Source: Hexactinellida sp. DTS-2022 (Eukaryota > Porifera > Hexactinellida). From it: a stretch of 64,000 nt of DNA. A program made the position numbers and the translations under genes. Below, one piece after another: positions 61,001 through 64,000 of this stretch (positions are counted from its first letter, which is position 1; the number at the start of each line of letters is the position of its first letter). Location: NCBI GenBank assembly GCA_028753945.1, contig JAPNXP010000001.1, forward strand, positions 5,818,501-5,882,500, given 5' to 3'. Under the pieces are notes generated by a model. That model worked only from the letters and a program-made list of their open reading frames with translations. It was not told the origin of the DNA and did no database searches.

Positions 61001-62709
61001 CCACGGTATCCCTGGTACGCCTGTTGAGCAAAGCGTGACGAAAGATGGGGTTCATCACTGTGCTACGTAGCAAATTGCGTTGTGCTCATTGACTGATTCA
61101 AGCCCTTTATTTTATACTACATGTTCTGTCAGACGTGTTTTGCCCGTTCATTATATTTACTGGTCCCAAACAATGGAGTGTTTTCAGAATCTATTATAAC
61201 TACTACCTGTGGCCATGCAGACTGAATAGCTATTCTGTTTTTAGATTTGCCTCAAGCTTGCGCACGCCCAGAGGGAGTTTAACAGCCTGTTGGGCGCGGG
61301 GCTAATTTCTCCGAGCATCTCTGCCAACAGCATGAGGCACAGCCTATTCGCAGACTCTTTTTACTTCAAAGTTAACTTCAATTACAACCCAAAGCTGGAC
61401 AGAGAGTGGGTCATGTGACTAAGATAGCATTAGTTGATCTTATCAGGCTGGGCCTTATGGCCAGGGGCGTCAGAAGGGGGGGGCACAGGGGGGCACGTGC
61501 CCCCCTCAAAAATCTCGGTGCCCCCCTCATCTGTGCATCCCCTCGCCTGTGCCCCCCTTCCCCTGTCCAAATAGATGAAATAACAACACCAATGATACAC
61601 ATGAGTTCAAATGTCATGATACCACTGCTCTTATCCGAAGTGAAACTATCAAAAAAGACATAAAATCACGTTGGGTTTTATACTACTAAGAATTAGCTTT
61701 TTGTCTGTGCCCCCTCTAAATCCTGATTGCCCCCTCCCCAATTTCACGCTTCCGACGCCCCTGCTTATGGCCAGGGCTTTTAATGAGTCACAGAGTCATT
61801 TGACTTGTGACAAAAATAACTGATTCGAGTCACCGAGTCATATGACTCATGACAAAATTCAGTGACTCGAATCACCGAGTCGCCTGACCCGAGACAAATT
61901 TAATTACTGGAGTCACCGAGTCTGACTCGATTACTCGTAGTGACTCGCGAGTCATGAAGTCAATCATGTAACATCTTTTGTGATTCACGGGTTTTCGAAT
62001 TCTGAATACAATCAGATTAGTAGAATATACAGGTATATATTCAATTTCCAATTGCTTATCTTACCATACGTACACATCAATGAGTCGCGAGTCCTGTCTC
62101 AAGTCACCGAGTCAATTGACTGGTGAGTGGTGACTCGTTGACTGTTGATGACTCGCGAGTCATCGAGTCAATCAAATGAGTCGTGAAAAGCCCTGCTTAT
62201 GGCTGGATTAATAAGAACATTATTTTCGTATTTCCACAGTTCCTTTATGCTTAAATTTACACTTCCCACTTATCACAGTTTTATAGCTACAATGAGGATA
62301 GTATCAGTGATAACTTATTGGATTTGGAATCTATAATAGGATATATTGTCAAACACCACTGGCCATGGTCTAAATTTGTTTACCTTATCCGAAATTTCTT
62401 ATAACGTATTAACCCTGCCACCACTTATGAAATTATTCACTTCCTCACTGCAGCCCTTCTCGCTGTTATAATCATCCAATTACTAGTCCACAGCACATAC
62501 ACATGTATTAATGACAGACTACTCCAGTTAATTTGACCAGCAATATTATCGATGATAAACTGCTTGTTAAGGTCATACCACGGTCGATTTTATCGACTGC
62601 TGTGCTCTAGGTGTCCTCCTCCTGGATTGGAATTGACGAATGGAATGATTGTTAGAATAGACAGCTATAATGACATTGTCATGTGTCAGAGCCAGAGCAA
62701 TACACCCAG
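18825..62709 (+). CDS. DLG-type MAGUK scaffold gene, 7 exons, 3' partial
   Basis: Join 18825-19067, 21840-22088, 25141-25321, 25736-25965, 43306-43527, 61245-61414, 62611-62709; 464 codons so far. All junctions have GT-AG and matching phases. Order: L27-like helices (residues 6-60), PDZ1 (about 96-185), PDZ2 (about 195-284), PDZ3 (about 302-383), linker, SH3 (from about 412). DLG proteins sit under the membrane at cell junctions and synapses and tether receptors through PDZ domains. The PDZ3-linker-SH3 layout matches the DLG1-4 group rather than ZO or CARMA proteins. The PDZ1 front follows the L27-like exon directly, while family members have a longer linker, so an exon could be missing or the linker lost. 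A rough start is taken at the first ATG of the open exon. The SH3 end and guanylate-kinase domain are outside the window. Confidence 0.82.
19211..19656. mobile_element. hAT MITE, 446 bp, TSD GTTCTAA(T/C)
   Basis: Termini GAGGGTTGCCAATCCAGTCC and the complement of CAGGGTTGCCAATCCAATCC, with internal GATTGGATT tandem motifs. Flanks are GTTCTAAT (19203-19210) and GTTCTAAC (19657-19664), one base apart. It lies in MAGUK intron 1. No open frame. Confidence 0.87.
19740..20600. other. Intron 1 repeat remnants
   Basis: At about 19840-20010 it holds GTGCCCCACC blocks and a CCAGTGGCGGCTGGCTAGCG end related to the MITE at 24407-24575. At 20180-20300 there is a low-complexity GATTACGATTAC run. At 20496-20570 there is a single arm of the 43927-44713 foldback family (CATGGCCTACTTAATATACG). 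No gene seen. Confidence 0.6.
21195..21598. mobile_element. hAT MITE, 404 bp, TSD GTTCTAAG
   Basis: Termini TAGGGCTGAAACGAATATTC and its inverted copy ending GTTTCAGCCCTA. GTTCTAAG flanks it at 21187-21194 and 21599-21606. Internal ACGAATATTCG repeats. No open frame. It lies in MAGUK intron 1. Confidence 0.92.
21840..22088 (+). CDS. MAGUK exon 2, most of PDZ1
   Basis: Acceptor TTGTCCTAG, 83 codons, donor GTGAGT, phase 0 on both sides. It contains the PDZ strand-loop PPWGITIIGGDEDPED in place of the usual GLGF loop, then GIYIRDIIDSSIAQRSGAL and CDRIIEVNGID. The Trp in the carboxylate-binding loop is unusual and may alter ligand choice. Confidence 0.85.
22879..23936. mobile_element. Middle element of the nest, TSD AATATTGG
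   Basis: Termini CAGGGTTGCCGGGGTATGTG and the complement of CACGGTTGCCGTGGGATTTG. AATATTGG flanks at 22871-22878 and 23937-23944. Internal TTCCCATGGG/CCCATACCCATGG motifs. It lies inside the outer element. Confidence 0.9.
22911..23673. mobile_element. Innermost element of the nest, TSD CCCATGGG
   Basis: Termini CATAGGCGTCG and CGACGCCTATG. CCCATGGG flanks at 22903-22910 and 23674-23681. G/C-run blocks sit near both ends. The target duplication is itself a palindrome belonging to the middle element. Related ends occur at 52389 and 63879. Confidence 0.9.
24407..24575. mobile_element. hAT MITE, 169 bp, TSD GATTCAGC
   Basis: Termini CAGGGGTGGCGG and CGCCGCCACTG. GATTCAGC flanks at 24399-24406 and 24576-24583. 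Internal GTGCCCCACCTGA repeats. No coding capacity. Confidence 0.92.
25141..25321 (+). CDS. MAGUK exon 3, end of PDZ1 and start of PDZ2
   Basis: Acceptor TTCTATGTAG, 181 nt, donor GTTTGT (weak), phase 0 in and 1 out. It supplies PDZ1's last helix and strand (AANVLLRVREETLEIKISRK) and PDZ2's front with the ligand loop SRGFGIAIKGGKDDP. Confidence 0.85.
25736..25965 (+). CDS. MAGUK exon 4, rest of PDZ2
   Basis: Acceptor TTTTCTCGTTAG, 230 nt, donor GTGTGT, phase 1 in and 0 out. The split codon makes Asp. It encodes GIFITYVSGVAAENGQLDKG, DRIINANSINLEHVSREDAI (with the helix B His and Val positions) and the closing strand LHLKIQKR. The His at the helix start fits class I PDZ ligands (S/T-x-hydrophobic). 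Confidence 0.87.
26468..26655. mobile_element. GCCGC-type MITE, dimeric form
   Basis: TACAGGTAAAGCTCCCAAAG start and GGGAGGTTTACATGTA end, TA-bounded. It contains two head-to-tail GCCGCTTCTCGGAG blocks separated by GCTCGTAAGGTAAAACTCCC. Same family as 10462 and 57627. Confidence 0.85.
26832..27175. mobile_element. hAT-like MITE, 344 bp, imperfect TSD CTTCT(C/A)GA
   Basis: Termini CTAAGTTGTTAATACG and CGTATTAAACAACTTAG. Flanks are CTTCTCGA (26824-26831) and CTTCTAGA (27176-27183), one mismatch. Rich in TACGTATTA-type motifs. A solitary related end lies near 26020. Confidence 0.8.
27401..27967. mobile_element. Tc1/mariner-like MITE
   Basis: Inverted termini TACACTAAGCGGCCAAAAGT and the complement of TACACTAACCAGCCAAAAGT, continuing ATTTGAAC, flanked by TA. 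The CGGCCAAAAGTATTTG type end is typical of Tc1-like elements. The interior has no transposase frame. It sits inside the Helitron-like foldback. Confidence 0.8.
28551..29045. repeat. Left subterminal array, about 2.7 units of ~185 bp
   Basis: Units begin GCCATTTGGAATATAGCAAT and include GGAGGCATACAGTGACTTTG and TTTTCCAAAAAACTTCAAAT. Inverted to 39310-39735. Confidence 0.9.
29046..29520. repeat. Foldback-family fragment with hairpin
   Basis: ATTCCATAACAACGACAGAC and AGAATATTCTTGC modules lead to a hairpin at about 29378-29505 (arms CAAAATTGCAGCTGTG / CACAGCTGCAATTTTG). No gene. Confidence 0.75.
29890..30726. mobile_element. hAT-like element with CCGGATATCCGG repeats
   Basis: Termini TAGAGCTGTACCGGATTAGA and the complement of TAGGGCTGTACCGGATATCC. 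Multiple GCCGGATATCCGG motifs near both ends. The duplication is ambiguous in AT-rich flanks (ATTTATTT / TTTATTAT). A 93-residue open frame at 30269-30550 has no recognisable domain. It sits just before the surviving transposase segment and may have replaced or split its 5' part. Confidence 0.72.
30728..31974 (+). pseudogene. DDE transposase of the 11.3-kb element, 5' lost, one frameshift
   Basis: Frame one (about 30770-31005) carries PIPLAEMISSDQ, LLKWRYNVKKV and the acidic motif THIEVDFSWPMLHSTC. A frame change near 31000 leads to the 30928 frame, with ILHICSAHIMHRF (C-x3-H), an acidic hinge, KSPFGKHF, PISPLWTGLMLGPI, and SIAENWMRIVK, which probably holds the catalytic Glu. A Lys/Arg-rich tail follows. 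It is homologous over its whole length to 50591-52170. The first catalytic Asp region is missing upstream. I do not know its superfamily; a MULE relative is suggested by the N-x-x-E-N motif and 9-bp duplication. Confidence 0.72.
32160..37900. repeat. Tandem ~850-bp repeat array with hairpins and palindromic units
   Basis: The unit runs hairpin, CGCCCAAGGTGTGAAGAACC, ATGCCATTCATTCATTATGT, AGAAGCCAGCTGGAATTTAT, TCAGACGCAGAATTTTATGG, CCCCAGGTGCAAATTAGACG, GGCCAGGGCACCGTCTACGG, then the next hairpin. Copies start at about 32272, 34535, 35380 and 36544. A partial copy fills 33910-34530, and 33138-33910 is a differently arranged unit. Hairpins: 32272-32395, 33138-33258, 34535-34652, 35380-35502, 36544-36667. 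No gene. Confidence 0.85.
36230..37890 (-). repeat. Palindromic-unit arrays, 5 + 7 copies
   Basis: Twelve units with ACTGGGCCACTATACTATAG then TATAGTCGGCACAGT, separated by (AAT)n. Five lie at 36237-36545 and seven at 37390-37885, either side of one 850-bp repeat. Three tail types (GTGATTCCAATACTGGG, GTAAGATTAGAACTGGG, CACTAAGACCAATACTGGG) are intermixed. Confidence 0.92.
38040..38600. other. Unassigned stretch inside the 11.3-kb element
   Basis: A short open frame at 38090-38296 (with FGLRDDHLQEILYLLSKF) has no family I recognise. It could be a remnant of the transposon's other gene. It contains GGCCGGCCGGCCGG at about 38266-38280. Confidence 0.3.
38600..39116 (+). pseudogene. OTU-like protease remnant
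   Basis: Frame through 38697-39116 reads NCLFSSLSYIITGSD, then SWGTDLELFLAAQLLKTDIF and SHFQPITKV, the Cys, WGTD and His blocks of an OTU fold. The DGNC loop is broken: Asp is Asn and Gly is a TGA stop (38694-38696). A second stop (TAA) lies before the SWGTD block. It is dead in this copy. It belongs to the 28471-39812 element, between the repeat arrays and the right terminus. Confidence 0.75.
39310..39735. repeat. Right subterminal array, inverted copy
   Basis: Reverse complement of the left array, with ATTGCTATATTCCAAATGGC and CACTGTATGCCTCCCAGG in each unit. The outermost part continues ATCTAGATTGACCCGTTG to the terminus. Confidence 0.9.
40195..40383. mobile_element. Pogo/Tigger-like MITE
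   Basis: AACTCCGCTTAATAGAGTCA at the left and GGCTCTATTAAGCGGAGTCC at the right are inverted, ending near CATTGTA. Internal CGATTAAGC-G-AGAAATCTAT blocks repeat. The ends fit CAGT-type pogo termini only loosely. Confidence 0.65.
40682..40862. mobile_element. Pogo-like MITE, 181 bp
   Basis: Termini TACAGTCGAAACTGGGTTTT and the complement of TACAGTCGAAATCGGGTTTT, TA-bounded. AAAAACCCG repeats inside. No coding capacity. Confidence 0.85.
40863..41660. repeat. Inverted TATACACTGGTG-type arms around the MITE
   Basis: CACACTGGTGTATATGCACT (about 40887) and AGTGCATACACACTGGTG (about 41550) with TATTAACTATATTGGCTAC are inverted around a centre near 41220, so the interval 40863-41660 is a degenerate foldback into which the 41282 MITE inserted. 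No gene. Confidence 0.55.
41282..41465. mobile_element. Pogo-like MITE related to 40682
   Basis: Starts TACAGTCGAAACCGGTTTAT and ends AATTGTTTCGACTGA, with TCTAAA/TTAGAATAAA motifs inside. Confidence 0.75.
41680..41855 (-). repeat. Palindromic units, 3 copies
   Basis: CTGGGCCACTATACTA/TAGTATAGTC units at about 41688, 41756 and 41815, same orientation as 36230-37890. The first has an extra TAA in the palindrome centre. Confidence 0.85.
42271..42650. mobile_element. MITE-like inverted repeat with TCGATTTTGTAAAATCGA motifs
   Basis: ATGTTATGTCGATTTTGTCA at the left and TGACAAAATCGACATAACAT at the right. Internal copies of GTCGATTTT...AAAATCGAC are themselves palindromic. No open frame. Confidence 0.75.
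42665..43153. mobile_element. Foldback element with ~130-bp inverted arms
   Basis: CTACGTTATAATAAGGCCTG (42679) through TAATCCAGAA pairs with GGATTATTACTTGGTTAATT (43020) through CAGGCCTTATTATAACGTAG (43121-43140). It ends 150 bp before MAGUK exon 5. A single related arm lies near 63720-63780. Confidence 0.85.
43306..43527 (+). CDS. MAGUK exon 5, PDZ3
   Basis: Acceptor CTGTATTCAG. The frame joins exon 4 as ...CIRQ-VVLKSQGGNYGLSV. It contains GGTEGKLYITRLTSGGAAEK, LGDQVVAVGDNSTLN and helix SADEVYKYLQNYP. Donor GTAATG after 43527 gives phase 0 and matches exon 6. A downstream GT at 43536 would not fit. PDZ3 lacks a complete GLGF loop (NYGLSV). Confidence 0.85.
43927..44713. mobile_element. Foldback element with ~210-bp inverted arms
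   Basis: CATGGCCTACTTAATATACG at the left; arm identity continues through TTTAGGCGCCATTTAATGAT (about 44135) and is mirrored at 44502-44711. Flanks GGTCATC / GGTCACC suggest a degenerate 7-bp duplication. Short frames within are arm read-through in both orientations. Confidence 0.82.
44953..45709 (+). mobile_element. Helitron-like fragment
   Basis: TCTATCTATCTATCTACCTA start, then AGAAGCACAATTGTTGTATG, similar to 22158. The interior (45170-45420) matches the arms of 26390-28430. The end at GTCGCGAAGCGACCGAGACC matches 24970. No Rep/helicase frame. Confidence 0.4.
46064..46071 (+). promoter_or_regulatory. TATA-box-like site upstream of the transposon gene
   Basis: TATAAATA followed by a pyrimidine-rich leader and a donor-like AAGTGAGT at about 46249-46256. 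The position, 640 bp before ATG 46701, would suit a promoter with a spliced leader. Inferred from sequence pattern only. Confidence 0.3.
46469..46644. mobile_element. Tigger/pogo-like MITE
   Basis: GCAGTCGATACTAACGGACG at the left; TTAACGAGGTTCTACTGTA at the right. Internal TTCGTATTAA repeats. Arms are imperfect. Confidence 0.65.
46782..49363 (+). mobile_element. hAT element copy 2, 2582 bp, TSD CTTTGAAC
   Basis: Starts CAGTGGTTCTTAACC and ends with the complement of CAGCGGTTCTTAACC. CTTTGAAC flanks at 46774-46781 and 49364-49371. Nearly identical to copy 1 at 15739-18302 in the opposite orientation. Recent insertion. Confidence 0.97.
47327..49099 (+). pseudogene. hAT (ZBED-like) transposase with in-frame TAG, copy 2
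   Basis: The BED finger frame starts at ATG 47327 and stops at TAG 47531-47533. The same frame continues to 49099 with LDESTDVANLSQL, GVCSLGAPAMLGS, THCFIHREALASK, LFHTQVRWLSKGN and the dimerisation block. The second catalytic Asp position is Leu (TTA at 48047-48049). Protein identical to copy 1. A read-through of the TAG would be needed for a full-length product, and even then catalysis is doubtful. Confidence 0.88.
49629..50577 (+). pseudogene. Middle frames of the second element, unrecognised
   Basis: Two frames, 148 and 144 residues, in the same direction. The first has LLGLLVSGCDDCQLYGLMSK, FWSFVNCNNSLWLDAMKFF and VSGEFMLVDDKL. The second is Ser/Asp-rich and ends in a hydrophobic strand. 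No catalytic motif recognised. They probably belong to one long decayed protein, since the intervals lack another gene. Confidence 0.4.
50591..52170 (+). pseudogene. DDE transposase of the second element
   Basis: Frame 50591-51214 has a His-rich N-part (NLSHSHRLEV), then IVLHLDATGSIVRKIEPSLK (first Asp) and PIPLAEMISSGH. It passes a TAA (51212-51214) into HKWSLDAKKIL and QVEIDFSWVLIHSSC (second acidic site). A TAG at 51428-51430 interrupts the C-x2-H block that reads HICSAHIM in the other copy. Then come KSPFGKHF and, around 51950-52050, AIVENWIRIVKL with the Glu. At least three stops/frame changes: inactive. Aligns throughout with 30728-31974. Confidence 0.75.
52175..52393 (+). other. Basic tail of the transposase
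   Basis: Lys/Arg-rich frame (FKKKKVENKNKISKIKRKF) that resembles the basic tail at 31800-31974, interrupted by the MITE at 52389. Confidence 0.45.
52389..52544. mobile_element. hAT MITE, 156 bp, TSD GACGGGGC
   Basis: Termini CATAGGCGTCGTAA and TTACGAAGCCTATG. GACGGGGC flanks at 52381-52388 and 52545-52552. Internal TTTCGGGCCGCCCGGA motifs. Related to the truncated copy at 63879. Confidence 0.92.
52700..53148 (+). pseudogene. OTU-like remnant with catalytic Cys deleted
   Basis: GDGN near 52725-52736 is followed by Phe instead of Cys, then a frame change into SYLITGSQDFHAEF (from 52738). The block LFRAL expected between them is missing. A TAG at 52924-52926 replaces the Trp of the WGTD block, and the frame continues ATDLEVFATALLFNMDIWVF and NHYEPIISV with the His. 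Inactive. Confidence 0.78.
53361..53967 (+). repeat. Palindromic-unit array, about 10 copies
   Basis: Units ACTGTGCCGACTATACTATA, TAGTGGCCCAGT and a tail, in opposite orientation to 36230-37890. Three tail types are intermixed: ATTGGAATCACTGCC, TCTAATCTTACTGCC and TTAGTGCTTTGGT. Some cores are mutated on one arm (TTTAGTATAG, GTAGTATAG, ACAGTATAG, TAGTGTAG). Confidence 0.92.
53968..54575. mobile_element. hAT MITE in a palindrome core, TSD TAGTATAG
   Basis: Termini TAGTGCTGCGAACTGGAAT and TTCAGTTCGCAGCACTA. TAGTATAG flanks at 53960-53967 and 54576-54583. Interior is a CAGTTACAGTTTTAATT tandem array, with a second internal end TAGTGCTGCAAACCGG at about 54366. Confidence 0.93.
54584..54690 (+). 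repeat. End of palindromic array, 1-2 units
   Basis: Remainder of the interrupted unit and one further copy at about 54620-54675. Confidence 0.85.
54691..57300. repeat. Foldback-family repeats with hairpins
   Basis: Hairpins at about 55752-55875 and 56573-56700. Modules occur in the reverse orientation to 32160-37400. No gene. Confidence 0.7.
57301..59768. repeat. Foldback-family repeats
   Basis: Hairpins at about 58188-58313 and 58880-59003, plus a half at 59728-59770. Modules GATGATACAAGATAGAAACA and CAGCTGGCTTCTATTTAATT. Interrupted by the 57627 MITE. No gene. Confidence 0.7.
57627..57812. mobile_element. GCCGC-type MITE, dimeric form
   Basis: TACAGGTAAACCTCCCAAAG at the left and its complement at the right, TA-bounded, with the same central TTTACCTTACGAGCAA spacer as 26468 in the other orientation. 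It interrupts the sequence ATTAATTAAATATTTATACTAATTAGC known intact at 55360. Confidence 0.93.
59777..60196. mobile_element. Element with GGTTAACCGGTTAACC ends inserted in a hairpin
   Basis: Left end near CAAGGCTGGATTCGGTTAAC; right end complement of CAAGGGTGGGGTTGGTTAAC. Flanks GGAGGCTG / GGAGGCAC (6 of 8). The hairpin resumes at 60197 with GGAGGCACTATCAATAAACC. Internal CGGTTAACCG motifs near both ends. Confidence 0.78.
60280..60815. other. Unassigned intron sequence
   Basis: No gene seen. At 60605-60790 runs such as TTGGGGGGGGGCC and CCCCAAATTTC form a degenerate inverted repeat (GGCATCCCCAAATTTG / CAAATTTGGGGGAGTC). Confidence 0.5.
60822..61013. mobile_element. Small hAT-like MITE related to the 22879 element
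   Basis: CAGGGTTACCAAGGGAGTGG at the left and CCACGGTATCCCTG at the right resemble the termini of 22879-23936 (CAGGGTTGCCGGGG). Internal ATTCCAATATGGA and CCATATG motifs. No clean duplication found. Confidence 0.6.
61245..61414 (+). CDS. MAGUK exon 6, PDZ3-SH3 linker and start of SH3
   Basis: Acceptor TTCTGTTTTTAG, 170 nt, donor GTGACT, phase 0 in and 2 out. It completes the last PDZ3 strand (SLG-ICLKLAHAQREF), then gives the Ser-rich linker (LISPSISANSMRHSL) and the SH3 opening DSFYFKVNFNYNPKLDREW. The arrangement mirrors the PDZ3-SH3 joint of DLG proteins. Confidence 0.82.
61462..61763. mobile_element. hAT MITE, 302 bp, TSD CTTATGGC
   Basis: Termini CAGGGGCGTCAGAAG and CTTCCGACGCCCCTG, the family of 22366. 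CTTATGGC flanks at 61454-61461 and 61764-61771. Interior has GGGGGGCACAGGGGGGCA and GTGCCCCC runs. Confidence 0.93.
61772..62195. mobile_element. hAT MITE, 424 bp, TSD CTTATGGC (shared)
   Basis: Termini CAGGGCTTTTAATGAGTCAC and the complement of CAGGGCTTTTCACGACTCAT. CTTATGGC at 61764-61771 and 62196-62203. Interior is a GAGTCACCGAGTCA/TGACTCG tandem. It stands next to the previous MITE with a single 8-bp copy between them. Confidence 0.93.
62611..62709 (+). CDS. MAGUK exon 7, SH3 core
   Basis: Acceptor GCTGTGCTCTAG, 99 nt, donor GTGAGT, phase 2 in and 2 out. The split codon makes Met. It encodes GLELTNGMIVRIDSYNDIVM, matching the SH3 strand pattern (L-x-F-x-x-G-D-I-L-x-V). The Trp pair usual at the binding face is replaced. 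The remaining SH3 and kinase-like domain are not found up to 64000. Confidence 0.78.
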
Positions 62710-62820
62710 GTGAGTCAAGGAGTAAGTTAAGTATCTCTTTAGCTTAGATAGGCTGAAATATGATCAGAGATAAGCTATTTCTTAGTTTAGCAAGGATATG
62801 TAACTAATATGGTTGCTATA
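62710..62820. other. Start of MAGUK intron 7
   Basis: GTGAGT donor followed by unremarkable AT-rich sequence. No further SH3 exon was found to the window end. Confidence 0.5.
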
Positions 62821-63297
62821 TACACTCCCAACCAAAAGTATTCGTACTCCACAAGCATTCCCATAGAAAATAGTAATATAGTGTGTCAATAATAAAGTTT
62901 ATTGACACTAAATACAAGGAATATTGCAATTTAGATTTCATATTCGTAATCTACGCATTCGAAATCTTTAAAGAAGCTTTGAACTCTATGAGCTACTGAT
63001 TAGGTTGAAAATTATCTTCCTATGCCACCATGTGCCACTTATTCCCATCTTGTAGCATGGGGACAATTGGAAGAAGTGGTACATGGTGACACCGGATGAT
63101 AATTTTCAAACTGATAAATATGTAATTGAGTTGAAAGCTTCTACAATGGTCAATTCGGTGGCGTAGAATACGATTCTGAATACAAAGTGGCGACATCTCA
63201 TAGAATTTGGATAAATTAGCGATAAATATTAGAGTTATATAGTACTATATCCATAGGAAATTTTTGGGTGTACGAATACTTTTGGTAGGGGAGTGTA
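62821..63297. mobile_element. Tc1/mariner-like MITE
   Basis: TACACTCCCAACCAAAAGTA and the complement of TACACTCCCCTACCAAAAGT, TA-bounded, continuing TTCGTAC. It has the same ACCAAAAGTATT type terminus as 27401 but a different interior. Confidence 0.85.
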
Positions 63298-63304
63298 CTT
63301 TGCT

Positions 63305-63600
63305 TAATCAACCAACGACCAAAAATATAGTACCTCCAAAAGACATGCTGTCGGCACAGCTGTAGTTTTAGATTTCACTGTGCCGACTATACTATAGTAC
63401 AGTGGCCCAGTTCTGATCTTACTGCCTTGGTTTTTTTTTTATCCGTTTCCTCTCCACGAAACAGAGTTTTATTAACTAAGAGCTGAAATTTTCAGGACAG
63501 TTGTCTCATGGGTTACAGATGTGCACCTGCGGTCTCGATTTTGATAATTCACATTTCCATCCCAGAAGGTGACAAAACTTTTAATCAATTAAATTAGAGG
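63305..63600. repeat. Hairpin half, one palindromic unit and foldback fragment
   Basis: GACATGCTGTCGGCACAGCT (63345), then ACTGTGCCGACTATACTATA (63378) and GGTTACAGATGTGCACCTG (63513). No gene. Confidence 0.75.
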
Positions 63601-63699
63601 GTTGTCTCAGTATGGATTATCGAGTAGCATTCAATTAGTATTAAAGGGTATTCTATCAATTATTAATTAAGTGTGTATTATAGAATGTCTAACAGAGGC

Positions 63700-63878
63700 T
63701 GTAATTTAATTGGTCGAGACGTGACCTACGTTATATAAGGCCTATGCACCAACTTTGTGAAACTGGACCATGGATAAAGGAAGGCTATTGGTAAATAGGT
63801 TATTTATCGTTATCTAAATAACTAGTAGTGAAAGATGTCATAAATGTTCTATAACTATATAGGAACATGATATCAAGG
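63700..63878. repeat. Single arm of the 42665 foldback family
   Basis: GACCTACGTTATATAAGGCC, then ACTGGACCATGGATAA, similar to 42679-42740. Confidence 0.6.
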
Positions 63879-64000
63879 CATAGGCGTCGGACCCACCCGG
63901 CCACCCAGCATGGGCCGGGCAGCCCGAAGGGGCTACCCGGCTCTACTCGGCGTGAATGTTGCGGCCCCGGAATCGATTGGGCCGATCCCGGAACCTTTGG
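63879..64000. mobile_element. hAT MITE end, cut by window edge
   Basis: CATAGGCGTCGGACCCACCC with CCCGG runs matches the terminus of 52389 and 22911. The other end is outside. Confidence 0.65.

Overview
The window is animal (metazoan, invertebrate-looking) nuclear DNA. It is AT-rich, uses the standard genetic code, has GT-AG introns, and contains one host gene embedded in very dense, nested transposable elements. The species cannot be fixed from the sequence.

The host gene runs on the + strand from 18825 to at least 62709. Seven exons, whose phases all fit, encode a discs-large (DLG)-type MAGUK scaffold: an N-terminal helical L27-like segment, PDZ1, PDZ2, PDZ3, then the start of an SH3 domain. 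The rest of SH3 and the guanylate-kinase-like domain would lie past the right edge. Its introns 4 and 5 are each over 17 kb, and almost everything in them is mobile DNA.

Layout. 1-1562: broken Mutator-like (MULE) transposase with FLYWCH and RING fingers, followed by a 31-bp minisatellite. 2090-10160: foldback-type repeats with a recurring ~120-bp hairpin. 11446-13363: decayed spliced OTU-protease gene on the minus strand, split by a 709-bp hAT element. 13385-15738: truncated Ty3/gypsy retrotransposon. 15739-18302: hAT copy 1. 18825-25965: MAGUK exons 1-4, with a three-deep nest of elements in intron 2. 26390-28430: Helitron-like inverted ends. 28471-39812: an 11.3-kb long-inverted-repeat element carrying a DDE transposase, a dead OTU gene and arrays of an ~850-bp repeat. 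40195-43150: small MITEs and foldbacks. 43306-43527: exon 5. 46064-53148: a second OTU/transposase element, split by hAT copy 2. 53361-60280: palindrome array and more foldback repeats. 61245-62709: exons 6-7 with two MITEs stacked in one target.

Most candidate insertions can be checked by eye through 8-bp target duplications, which date them relative to each other. The most unusual item is the transposon family that pairs a DDE transposase with an OTU-type protease, seen three times in different states of decay and always near the same hairpin and palindrome repeats.
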